Shown: one piece after another, positions 27,212 through 36,603 of the stretch | Position numbering within the stretch: position 1 is the first letter of the stretch | Layout: each line of letters begins with the position of its first letter | Assembly: GCA_963931865.1 (NCBI GenBank) | Contig: OZ007505.1 | Location: 11,211,474 to 11,275,473, forward strand | Direction of reading: 5' to 3' | Source: Axinella damicornis | Lineage: Eukaryota; Porifera; Demospongiae; Axinellida; Axinellidae | DNA: 64,000 nt | Notes under the pieces: model-generated | What the model saw: only the letters and a program-made list of their open reading frames with translations | Databases searched by the model: none | What the model was told of the DNA's origin: nothing | Program-made: the position numbers and the translations under genes

Positions 27212-30200
27212 TTAAATAGTGCTAATGAAGGTGTGGTGCATCAATCTGTCAGGCTCCGCAATGAGTATATCAGTCAGGTTGGGATATAAAATACACTGAT
27301 AGGTGAGGTTTTCTGTCTCTCGGCCTCCTGATCGAGGCTTGGAGCTGTGTGGAGAGGGGCTAAGCATGGCGGAGGCAATGCTGGGAACCTTGAGCAGGTT
27401 GACCAGCTCATTGGCTCGCCCAAGGAGCACCTGTATGTGTGCATGTGTGTGTGTGCATGTGTGTGTGTGTGTGTGTATATGTGCATGTGTAGTGTGTGTG
27501 TGGATGTGTGGATATGTGTGGTGGTGTGTGTGCTATGATGGGGAGTAGCTGTCATGTTAAACATAACGACACGCTTAAATTCTTTTCAATCACTTCTCCA
27601 CTTTCCTTCCCTCCCTACTCCCATCCCCATGTGCACTGCTTACTTCCATCCTCACCTTCTGACCTCCGCCTGAAAGGAGGCCATTTTGTACAGCATCACC
27701 ATCCTCTCCAGCAGCACTCCACCAGCTGTGAAATCACAGCCACATCCCCACTGTAGAACACTGTCTTGAAGTACAGCCTGGGCAAGATTAGGGGAGGATT
27801 GTATATCAGAAGGCTCAAGCTGGTTTCTGTTCGGGGTAGGGAGAAGGGAAGAGACAAGGGGGGGAGATGAGGGAGGAGAAGAGCTCTTCTCCTCCCTCAT
27901 CTCCCCCCCTTGTCTCTTCCCTTCTAGGAGGAAGGGAGGGAGGAGGGGGGAGAGAGGAAGGACGATGGGGGTTGAGGGAGGGGGAGGGAGAGAGGTTGGA
28001 GGGAAGGGGAAAGGAGGAGTGAGGAGAGGTGGGGAGGGGAGAGGGGAGGGAAGTAAGGATGGGAGACAGGAGGGGGAAGAGAGGAGAAATGAGGAGAGGG
28101 GGGAGATGGGGAGGAGGATAGGTGGGAAGGAAGATGATGAGGGGGCCGAGAGGAGGAGGGAGAAGAGGGGGGGAGGGAGATGGGGACAAGAGGAGGAGGG
28201 AGGAAGGGAGATGAGTGGGAAGAGAGGATGGGGAAAAGGAGGAGGGTCATACTTCAGGAGGAGTGGTGTGATTTTGGCAGCTGCCATCACCCTGTTGTGG
28301 TTAGAAACGTTCCCCAGTAGATGGTGGAGGTTGCTCAACCTGCACAGAGGAAAAACAATGGAGTTGAACAGATATACCCGTCTGTGCGACTCTGCACTTA
28401 TGTGTATGTGTGTGAGTGTATCTGTGGTTGGGGGGGGGGGGGGGGGGGGGGGGGTGTAACCTGCCTATTGTATCTCTCTTCCCATTCTATGAGTGCAGGA
28501 AGTGTCCAAACATCACGCGGTGGGTAGGGTGCTGAAATTCCACCAGATATTTGGCATATTGTGGCAGGTCATTTAGGCTAGGAGCTGCGTGTTTGTGCGT
28601 GTGAGTGAGTGAGTAGGGGGTGAAAGTGATATATGATTACAAGTAGCTCCGCTCGCTCGCTCAGCTACTTCCCCCTTGTTCGCCTACGTGAGTAATCCAC
28701 GCCGGACAGCTCTCCGTGCAGAGCTGCTGCTCCCCGATTGCGTCCGCTTCAGCTGCTGCTCCTCGATTGTGTCCAGTTCAACTACTCCCAGATTGCATCC
28801 TCTTCGGCTGCTGCTCTCCGATTGTGTCTGCTTGTAGCCCCAGCTGTTCTGGAAGATTCCAGCCCATACCCAATGTTCTCCGCACAGAGTTCGAGGTTCA
28901 GTACATTGAAGTATGAAGGTCACACGTCACTTGTCTAGTCCCGTGAACGACACTTCCGTCCTGCACACGCACATGTTAAAATATTAATACAAAGAACCTA
29001 TTCTCTCCCCCCCCCCCAAACATACATACCAGTATTAATGAGGTGCTGTGGCTGTAAGGTGGCAGAAAGGCAGGGCAGGTCCAACAGCAAGTGCAACACC
29101 TGTGAAAAATGGACCAATAAAGCTGGTCACCCCACTAGACATTGCAATACTATCATGCATTTATATCGATCTCCTTTACTGGAACCAGCTGTTGTCAGAA
29201 CAGTAAATATAAAGTCAGCTACAGTTACAGACATGGCAGCTGCGTGCTCAACGGGACAGAAGATAAGAATGGCTGTTACAGCTCTGACCCCACCTGTTTC
29301 TTCCCAGAACTTCCAAACAGGCTGAACCCAAGGGGAGGAGGAAGTGGAGGAGAGCGAGCTATGATTGGCGTGTCTCAGCCAGATGGACAGCTGTGTGCTC
29401 ACGGCCCTGAAGTGGTCCTCCACCAGCCTATCCCGGGCATGGCTATGGGAGCAGAGGGTGTGGAGGAAGGAGAGAGCTGCCAGAACAAGATCCTCATCAT
29501 AGCCCGGTTGTGTCAGCCACCTGAATACACAAATGTATATAGAATTGAGGCTTGTTTGACTGTACTGGAAAGGTACTGGCATAAAATGCTCATGAACTTT
29601 GATTTTGAGTGTGACCTAGCTGACGGTAGTCAGTGCCGTCTGGCTGAGCTTCTCCCTGGCGTTCGTCTGCACAAGGAGGACAGGTAAGATGCAGGGAATA
29701 TCGGTCTGGTCCACCGGGGGTTGAAGTCCCGCACCATGATAGAGGAGGAGGGGGCCAGCTCCCTCAGGACCGCACTTGCCAGTAGGCGGATGCGGGGGGC
29801 CCCTTGCTCTGGTTCCAGCACCACTGCTCGCAGTAGGCTGTAGACCACTGGACTAAGACTGGGAGGGAGGGGAAGGTAAGGAGAGGGAGGGGGAGAGGAA
29901 TTGGGGAATGGAGGGGGGAAGAGGACATAGGTGTATTGTAAGGTATGACTTTGCATGTTCTTTCCAAGTAATGGTAGAGTGCACATGTATGAAGCTAATC
30001 CTAGAAGTGGCTGGTGGCCGAGTGGTTAATCCCACCATGACATAGGAGACTTTCTTTCTCCCCAAGAAGCCAACCCCCCGAAATTAGTAGGTGTATTATG
30101 AAGGTGTTTTCATCAATACCGAATCCTTCGGAGGGAATAAAAAGCCATTGGTCCCAGGCTACTTAGTATTAGCATTCAGTTGCTAGTTCGGGTTGCCTCG

Positions 30201-30557
30201 CCATAGCCATTCTTATACGGTGGTTTCTTGTATAGAAACTTGGTAGTTATTTATATGGCAGCAGCCCAATTAAACCCTTGTATAGCTCCTAACTGCAGTT
30301 AGCCTCGTTCCCAGTCCCACGCCCAGCTTTTCGTCGCTTGTAGTATGGTAAAGCATGTACTGCATGCGACGAAAAGCTAGGCGTAGGACTGAGAATGAGG
30401 CTACCATGCAGAGATGATCAGCACACAGCAGAATACTCCTTGGCCTCATTATCAGGAGGGAGAGATCATTAACCCGGGAGTGTACCTAGCTGTATATCTG
30501 GGACACTCACTTTGTTGTGTTTCATGTGTTTGGTCACAGCTGTGATCACGTCTTGAA
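27212..30557 (-). CDS. Host gene with helical-repeat-like exons, unidentified
   Basis: Minus-strand exons with good borders, in transcript order. 30557-30511 reads QDVITAVTKHMKHNK. About 29847-29715 reads YSLLRAVVLEPEQGAPRIRL. 29520-29294 reads LVLAALSFLHTLCSHSHARD. A candidate is 28577-28517 (NDLPQYAKYLVEFQHPTHR). 28339-28246 reads LSNLHHLLGNVSNHNRVMAA. 27768-27654 reads GGVLLERMVMLYKMASFQAE. 27430-27294 reads VLLGRANELVNLLKVPSIAS and may continue to 27212. Composition is that of an ARM/HEAT-like alpha solenoid. Not every junction phase agrees, so an exon is missed or some borders are wrong. An 84-bp palindrome and a purine tract lie in one intron. Protein not recognised. Confidence 0.5.
27430..27540. 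repeat. GT-rich simple repeat
   Basis: GTGTGTGCATGTGTGTG variants immediately upstream (minus strand) of the exon 27430-27294, in the intron near the acceptor. Confidence 0.85.
27842..27925. repeat. 84-bp perfect palindrome
   Basis: Two 42-base arms (27842-27883 and 27884-27925) are exact reverse complements with no spacer, centred on GAGCTC. Each arm is strand-biased: purine-rich, then pyrimidine-rich. It lies in an intron of the minus-strand host gene, next to a long GA-rich tract (27926-28245). Confidence 0.95.
27926..28245. repeat. Purine-rich (GGGAGGA)n low-complexity tract
   Basis: About 320 bp, overwhelmingly G and A on the plus strand. The Pro/Ser-rich minus-strand frame 27652-28338 is mostly an artefact of this tract. 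Confidence 0.9.
28430..28454. repeat. Poly-G tract, 25 bases
   Basis: Uninterrupted run of G following TGTGGTT. Confidence 0.95.
30300..30403. mobile_element. Foldback MITE (TAGCCTCG family), 104 bp
   Basis: Begins TAGCCTCGTTCCCAGTCCCA and ends in the complement TGAGAATGAGGCTA. The inner arms CTTTTCGTCGC and GCGACGAAAAGC extend the fold. Target duplications are not clear. Confidence 0.8.
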
Positions 30558-30603
30558 CTGTTGAAGAGTGGGTGAGTAACTTGCTGAGTGACCAGGGTCA
30601 CAA

Positions 30604-31413
30604 CTGCCTCGCAATCCTGAACGTTTCAAAATCCTTGTCGTGTACATCACTGAACAAAATGAGGGTGTCTTTTAATTAGACTAGCTTGATGTATGAAGTT
30701 TTGGCCTCTGCAGGTGGATCCATCGGAACTAGACACCGTGCTTGCTGGTACACCGTACAGTGCATCCTCCAACGAAACTTCACCCATCGATCGTCAATTT
30801 GATCGTCAACTACCTCCACTTCATACGCATGCGCAGTGCATGCAACGCCCACGTGGAAACCAGCCCCTCCGCAAAAAGTGTGCATCACATTGTGGGGCGA
30901 CCGCAATGCAGAACGAGTACTAGTATTTGCATGCACAGTCAGTCAAATTTAATGTCCCTCAGCCGGTCCAATAGTTTGCATGACTGAGGCGACAGAAATC
31001 ATAACAATCAGACACACACTGCACGCGAGCACAACTTAGGGACCTATAGCTATATGCATGCTGGCTGCACACTGCACTGGTCTAGCACACTATGTGGCTG
31101 CAGGACATGTATGTGCAGGTTAGTGAGGTAAGTCCCTCAGCGGTCTTCGTCCAGTTTTGCTGTCGCCACGGGCGAGAAGGTACAGAGCCTGGTTAGACTG
31201 TTCACGGCTCGGTCTACGAGTGGTCTCCGTCTGTGCTGTCGCTGCTGTCCATCGAACAGGTTGAGTATTAGCGCGATGCAATTTAATGTGTTAATGTTGT
31301 GTATCGTTTTGGACATGACGTAAGAATACGCAAAATAACAGCAGGAATTTTTTTCTGTGTCAGATGAATGTACAACTAGCAGCACGACGTACGTATAGTA
31401 GATTATGGAAAAT
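30604..31413. other. No gene recognised
   Basis: Sequence between the helical-repeat gene and the RRM gene. It holds overlapping short frames on both strands at 30676-30987 and a minus frame 31137-31517 that merely covers the RRM gene's 3' end. A regulatory region could lie here, but no motif is supported. Confidence 0.35.
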
Positions 31414-32251
31414 TTACAGTGAAGGATTCTTCTGTCTGCTACGTTTCTTCTGCTGCAGTTTCTCGTTCCTTTCCCTGATCTTCTGTCTTCTCCCCTCACT
31501 CGTTCCCCCGCCTCCACACGTCACTTCCACATTGATTCTCCTGCCACACAGCTTGGTGTGGTGAAGCTTCAAACCATTCTGAAAAAAATTTGTGGTCGTG
31601 AAAGTAAACATTAACACACTCCGGCATTCACAGCATGCCATGATAGCCAAGCTACAAGACTGCTCATTCCCACCCCAGTCATTGATCGCTTGCATCCTCC
31701 AGTACTTGACATATTACTTACATATGGCAAGCAATCAACGACTGAAGGTGGGAACGACCAGGGAACAAGGCCCAACATGGTTTCAGTTCAATATCAATGC
31801 AAGCTGAACCCAACTTCCGCACACCTTCCCTTTCGTGTGGAAGCAGGCTGCATGAACCCACCTGCATCCTTTTGGCACTGTCAAACTCAGCAAAGGCAAT
31901 GCCCCGGGATTCCCCTGACTCCTTCTTTGTAAGCAGCCTAACATCTTTCATGGGTACACCTCTCCTGTCAAAGTGGGCTACAATGTCCTCGGCAGATGCA
32001 TCGTAGGGTAAGTTCCCAACGAAGAGGATGTACCTACATGTATTCCTTGGGGTAGTGGAAGTGTCTGTCACGTTACTGATCTGGTCTCCATGATCACTCC
32101 TGGTGGTCATCTCAGTGGCTGATGGTACAGGGTCCATTTCCCCAGAGAACATGTCTCCCTTTGCAGTACTTGATTGATCCTTCCCTTTAGCTGATGTGGT
32201 GTCAACAGTCATCGATGTGTCACCTTCTTTGTGTCCATGAGCTGTGTTCAT
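31414..32251 (-). CDS. Nop6-type RRM RNA-binding protein
   Basis: Two exons: 32251-31862 (ATG to donor ATGCAG|GTGGGT) and 31578-31414 (acceptor TTTTTTCAG, then TAA). The phase-0 junction gives about 184 residues. Residues 1-80 are a Ser/Thr/Asp-rich leader. An RRM follows, with RNP2 RYILFVGNLPYDASAED and RNP1-like ESRGIAFAEFDS. The exon junction falls inside the RRM. The C-terminus has RRINVEVTCGGGGTSEGRRQ, then a basic helix KIRERNEKLQQKKRSRQK, the arrangement seen in yeast Nop6-like proteins. Such proteins act in the nucleolus in ribosome assembly, so that role is inferred. The gene looks intact. Confidence 0.8.
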
Positions 32252-33220
32252 GCATGTGATACAAATGAAGTGGCTGCATGATATTTTGTAAGGTTAAACG
32301 TACTTTTTTGCTTCCCTGAATCACGCGAATGCAATTTCCACCACCTGATAGTATAGAGATATGATTTTCATAGATTTATCATAACTGTAGCTCGTGGAAG
32401 GGTGTATGTAGCGTACAGTCCCCAATTATGGCCACGTTTTCACTAGTTTCTTCTATTGTGTACGCATGCGTTCACTATACCCACGGGTCTGCATACATAT
32501 ACTTGCAACCAACCTTTGTCCTTCTACAGGTAGCAACATCGTTCCGTATCTAGGTCTGAGCGAAGGAAGCTGAGGGGTCTAGTACTCGACGTTCACGGTG
32601 GCCATAATAGGGGACTGTCCCCTATTATGGCCACCCCATGCTAACCAGGAACCAAGGGGTTAATTCTTTAAAACTTTAACCCTGCATTGACCCCCACCCC
32701 TACTTGACAGACGGTGAAGATTTCACGGTCCTAGGACATGCTGAGCCACCACAGGAGCTTATTATATTCTTGTACAGCATTATCAAATTCAATACAGCAT
32801 GTATAGTAAAATAAACAAAGTTGTTGACAATTAAACTTCCAGTTTTTTCTCTGGTTTCTTTTGGCAACGACAGAGCTTACAAAAATACTCTACAAACAGT
32901 CATGGATACCTAGAAATACAAAATGGAGCAATGCCACCTGTCTCAACTCAGTAGGAGCCCGTCGCCCGAACATCGCGAGGTGAGAAAAGTCAATTACCGA
33001 TTCAGGGCAATATTTCTCCGAGAGCAATAACGCTGACACCAACTTTTTTTGTGCCCTACGTTACCTTAGTTATACTGCGCATGTGCAAGAATACGGGAAT
33101 CTTCCAGTAGTCAGGAATCGCGAATACTAGTACGTGGCCATAATAGGGGACTGGCCATAATTGGGGACTGTACGCTAATAAGTAACAAGACTTCTCATAC
33201 AAACAAGAGCTCATAACAAT
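32252..33220. other. No gene recognised
   Basis: Upstream region of the RRM gene. Short direct and inverted repeats of CCCCTATTATGGCCA-type sequence at about 32610-32630 and 33135-33165 suggest another degenerate element. No open frame of note. Confidence 0.35.
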
Positions 33221-33570
33221 AAGAGTGTGCAACTGCCATATGGTTTCCACTACCACCATCTCGGCATGCAGTATGACGTACACAATCAGTGGTGAAGTAG
33301 TAGCAGCTGCATGCTCCTAGTAAGTGTGAAATTGTCAGTGTTTACAGTGCGAAATGAGCCCACATCGTGTAAACACTGACAATTTCACACTTACTAGGAA
33401 TTGGGCTCATTTACACATTGATTTTTAGTAGGCGAAACGAGAATGAGAGTGGGCGAAATGAGACTAGCCCGTTTAGACAGCCTATGCAGATACATATGGG
33501 CCACACTGATTGCCTATGTCATACTGCCGAGATGGTGGTAGTAGAAACCATATGGAAGTTGCACACTCTT
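33221..33570. mobile_element. 350-bp foldback element with nested hairpins
   Basis: Outer arms: AAGAGTGTGCAACTGCCATA from 33221 and its complement ending at 33570, about 60 bp with a few mismatches (including ACCACCATCTCGGCA). A second, perfect 31-bp inverted pair, 33316-33346 and 33368-33398 (CCTAGTAAGTGTGAAATTGT...), sits inside. No protein. The ends are flanked by AAT on both sides, which may be a short target duplication. Confidence 0.75.
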
Positions 33571-33639
33571 AATTTGTCATGAACTCATGATACAAACCTA
33601 TGTCTCTTTTTGGCTCGATCTCTGGTGGTAGTACATGTA

Positions 33640-33960
33640 GTCGCCATACTGGAGAATGGGGATTTCCCTAATTATATGCAGGACCAGATCACGTGCGCTG
33701 TCAGTTTGTATGACGTAATGCAAAGTCGTTCTACTGCTTTTCTCCATGGGAGAAGGCTGTATTGAGCTCTCAATGCATCCTAAAGAGTATCTTACATGTA
33801 AAGACTTTGCGCGACCTGCGTATAAGCCAGTACACACTGCTATGTGCCTGTACTGAGCAGTACCATGCAGACTCACCGAGAATATCAGCGAATATGGAGT
33901 CTTGTCGACGGCACTCAAGTGTTTACCATCAGTTAAGAACTCAATACAACAATTGCGCCC
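33640..33960 (-). repeat. Dispersed repeat, copy 1
   Basis: On the minus strand this shares an open peptide with 58975-59265 on the plus strand: KHLSAVDK, then a GLY-containing stretch, CIESS(I)QPS and EKSSRTTLHYVI. Both copies keep the same order with base changes. It is a dispersed family of unknown nature; the conserved reading suggests a coding ancestor or simply recent copying. Confidence 0.65.
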
Positions 33961-34277
33961 CACTGTGTCCCGCTAAACTTCAGCACCCGAGCTAGTCTGC
34001 TATTTCCGCATACTTCCTGTATATCATTGTGCACTAGAGCACCTACCTATGGCCGGCCGGAATGTTATTTTTACCACGTGCGCTCGGACATTGTCGACAT
34101 TTGTACGTACCGTGATTTGCTGTGACCTTGCAACATGATCTGACAAACGCGCACGCGCGTCATTGACATTGACAAACGATTACTTCCGGTTGGCGCCAAA
34201 CTGTACTATACTGTGCAGAGAGTTAGTTCTTAGTTTCTAACGTTCACTGTAAAATTTATCTGGCAGTTTTGCGTAGA

Positions 34278-35456
34278 ATGGCTCTCCGTCGGTCACCTTC
34301 CCTAGCTTCCCAACAACCGTTGCTTCTCCCGCCTACCCCTGATACCCTGCAACTGTTGAAACAGCTGGGAGCCCGCCAAGCGATGTCGGTGACATCGAGC
34401 CAGGGATCTCCGGCTGTTTCTTTGCAAGTGATTTCAGGATCTCATCCGTCTGTACTACTTTCTGAGGCATCAGTGCCCCCCCAAAAAGTAAGTTTATGCT
34501 TACTTATAGCGCGGGGATAACTGAGGGAGGCACTAAATAGGAAACCTTAAATTTATCTGAGTAGACATCTTGTAATCACTGTGGTTTCATCTTGAATTGG
34601 AGATCTGACTAACTGTGTGGGTTACTTACTAGTATGCTATTCTTAATCTCACCTACAGTCACCTGTTTATTCATATAAAGTGAAAATTGTGAATCCTGCT
34701 AAAAAGACTGATTTCATTTTTCGAGAGTTGCATCACTTTAACTCCAGATTTGAGTCTGTAACTGCTATTCGCATGAAACTGATCGATGAGTTCCAACAGC
34801 AAGTGCCAAACTCCATTAGCTTTAGTGTTGGGTATTTTGAGAAACGGCAGCAAGCCAAGTTGTGGTTGGTCACGAACGATGATTTAAAATCCATGTATTG
34901 TAAGTACCCTGAAGGTGAACTGGTACTTTGGTGCGATGGAAGAACAGATGATGATGAACCACATGAGCGTTCAGGGAGGAAAAGAGAGACATCAAAGCGG
35001 CAGGAAAAGGAGGGCTATGTAGAGGAAGTCTACAAAGATCTAAAAGAAAAGCATAGTGACAAGTTTGACAATCCAAAATTACGCCTGTGGGCCAGGATGA
35101 TCTCATCAAATTTGCATGATAATATGGAAGAGCCACCAGATATTCCTGCATTTTCTGGAGCCCCTCCCAAGAGGCCACGAAAAGAATCGATGACGGATGC
35201 CATAACTGGTGCGGCTATTGCTTTCGCAAAAACGTTCAATGACAATGGTAAAAGCAATGCTCAGCAATCACTTGATTCTGTTCCTGTTCAGGCGTCTCCA
35301 TCCGCTGGAGTGTCACCAGCTAAAGCAGTTGAACTACGGGGGAAAAATTTTCAACAGTTAAGATCTCTGCAGCAACTCTATGATGACGGGATACTGGATG
35401 ATAAGGAGTATTCAGAGCAGAAGCAGAATATTTTAACAGCTCTTCGCAAACTTTGA
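34278..35456 (+). CDS. Transposon accessory protein, two exons
   Basis: Exon 1 34278-34487 (ATGGCTCTCCGT to AAA|GTAAGT) and exon 2 34659-35456 (acceptor ACCTACAG), phase 0, about 335 residues. The N-terminus is Ser/Pro/Leu-rich. The middle has FIFRELHHFNSRFESVTAIR and ISFSVGYFEKRQQAKLWLVT, then a charged linker (RSGRKRETSKRQEKEGYVEE), PAFSGAPPKRPRKESM (a possible nuclear-localisation stretch), and a C-terminal LQQLYDDGILDDKEYSEQKQ helix like short SHOCT-type modules. The same type of protein is remembered beside DDE_3 transposases in other marine invertebrates. It may bind DNA or assist the transposase; that is inference. Confidence 0.75.
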
Positions 35457-35508
35457 ATAAGTGTACATAATGCATTTTCATACATGTGCTTACAGTAGCT
35501 AGCATGAG

Positions 35509-36510
35509 TCAATGTACAACCGTGCTGTATATGCCACTTTCATTGATATATCCTATGCAGTCTTCTTCAGTTACTGATGCAAATGCAGCAAGTAGTAGGG
35601 TGTCAAGGTCTGTGATATCCTCCATGTCACTTTCAAGTGACCTCAGTGTTTGTTTCACTTTGCCAAATAGTCCTTCTATAGGCATTAGGTCTGGTGAATA
35701 TGGAGGTAAGAATTGCACGATTGCCCCAACTTCTTCAATCATTGAAACTACCTCATTGGTATGATGAATTGCACAGTTGTCTAAAATTACTACGCTGTGG
35801 GGATTGATACCATTGAAGGGCATTAGATGTGGAAGGAGGTGTGTCTGGATCACATTGTAAAAAGCATCACCATCTGTACCCCCTTTCACAATGCCTACAT
35901 CTAGCAATCCAGCTGAGGACATAATTCCAATCGCTGAAATATGTTCTCCCCTTGCCAAAAGTGCATAGTCTCTCATGGGCTTACCACGAATGCTATAAGC
36001 ATGTTTGCGCAAGAGATTTCTTCTATCAGCTCCTGTTTCGTCCACAAATATGAGCATTTCAGAACTATATACAGAAACATCTGAGGAGTACTGTTGTCTT
36101 AGTAGTTCATCTCTTTGTGCAGCAGCAAAATGTAACTTCTGCCGGGTTAGACCATTGTCTTTCAAGAATCTGCAAATGGTTGACAGGTCTACATCAATCA
36201 TTAGCATATCGTGTAAGCTTCTTTGCATTTCATGGAGGTAAATTCCTGGCTTCTGTACTACTAGATTTAGAATAAGTAGTTGTGCAGGAGTAGTCAATTT
36301 CCGAAATGCATTCTCCTTGGGGTATTTTCTCTTTTCTACGCTCCCGGAGCTTTCAAACAATTGCAGTGTTCTGTACACAGTTGATTTATCAACACCAAGA
36401 TTTTCAGCAACCTTTTGGTAGGTATAACCCAAGGCTTGCCTCTGCCACACCATCCGCCAACGCAAGTCTTCGCTATATGCACTGCACCGAAGCGGTTCAC
36501 AGGACGCCAT
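35509..36510 (-). CDS. DDE_3 (Tc1/mariner, IS630-like) transposase, DD34E
   Basis: A 333-residue single-exon frame. N-terminal helix-turn-helix: YSEDLRWRMVWQRQALGYTY and VAENLGVDKSTVYRTLQLFE, followed by a second winged-helix-like part (LHDMLMIDVDLSTICRFLKD). The catalytic triad is visible: first Asp in LIFVDETGADRR, second in VVILDNCAIHH, Glu in PPYSPDLMPIEGLFG. There are 34 residues between the second Asp and the Glu. It cuts and rejoins the element ends at TA sites. Length and motifs are normal, with no internal stop, so it is predicted active. It converges on the accessory gene. Confidence 0.92.
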   Translation of the reverse strand: MASCEPLRCSAYSEDLRWRMVWQRQALGYTYQKVAENLGVDKSTVYRTLQLFESSGSVEKRKYPKENAFRKLTTPAQLLILNLVVQKPGIYLHEMQRSLHDMLMIDVDLSTICRFLKDNGLTRQKLHFAAAQRDELLRQQYSSDVSVYSSEMLIFVDETGADRRNLLRKHAYSIRGKPMRDYALLARGEHISAIGIMSSAGLLDVGIVKGGTDGDAFYNVIQTHLLPHLMPFNGINPHSVVILDNCAIHHTNEVVSMIEEVGAIVQFLPPYSPDLMPIEGLFGKVKQTLRSLESDMEDITDLDTLLLAAFASVTEEDCIGYINESGIYSTVVH

Positions 36511-36603
36511 ACCGCCGGAAAATCAAAAACACGGAAGTGGATTTCATTGGTCAATGACGTTTGACGTTTGCATCGCGTTGCAAGGTCACTGCAAATCACG
36601 GTA

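Larger units (their letters stand above)
34110..36601. mobile_element. Intact DD34E Tc1/mariner-IS630-type transposon, 2.5 kb
   Basis: Terminal inverted repeats of 25 bp, one mismatch, begin CCGTGATTTGC at 34110-34134 and 36577-36601. They are flanked by the TA duplication expected for Tc1/mariner at 34108-34109 and 36602-36603. It contains exactly two convergent genes, a spliced accessory gene (34278-35456) and a single-exon transposase (35509-36510), with 52 bp between their stops. Both frames are unbroken, so this copy may be young. It lies directly 5' of a truncated LINE. Confidence 0.92.

Noticed and set aside
27652..28338. 228-codon minus-strand Pro/Ser-rich ORF
   Set aside because: Mostly the purine tract and the palindrome; only the ends overlap supported exons.
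29142..29687. 181-codon plus-strand ORF ending in a good donor (GACAG|GTAAGA)
   Set aside because: The opposite strand has a much more protein-like exon (29520-29294) with both borders. The plus-strand end (FDFECDLADGSQCRLAELLP) remains curious but has no acceptor.
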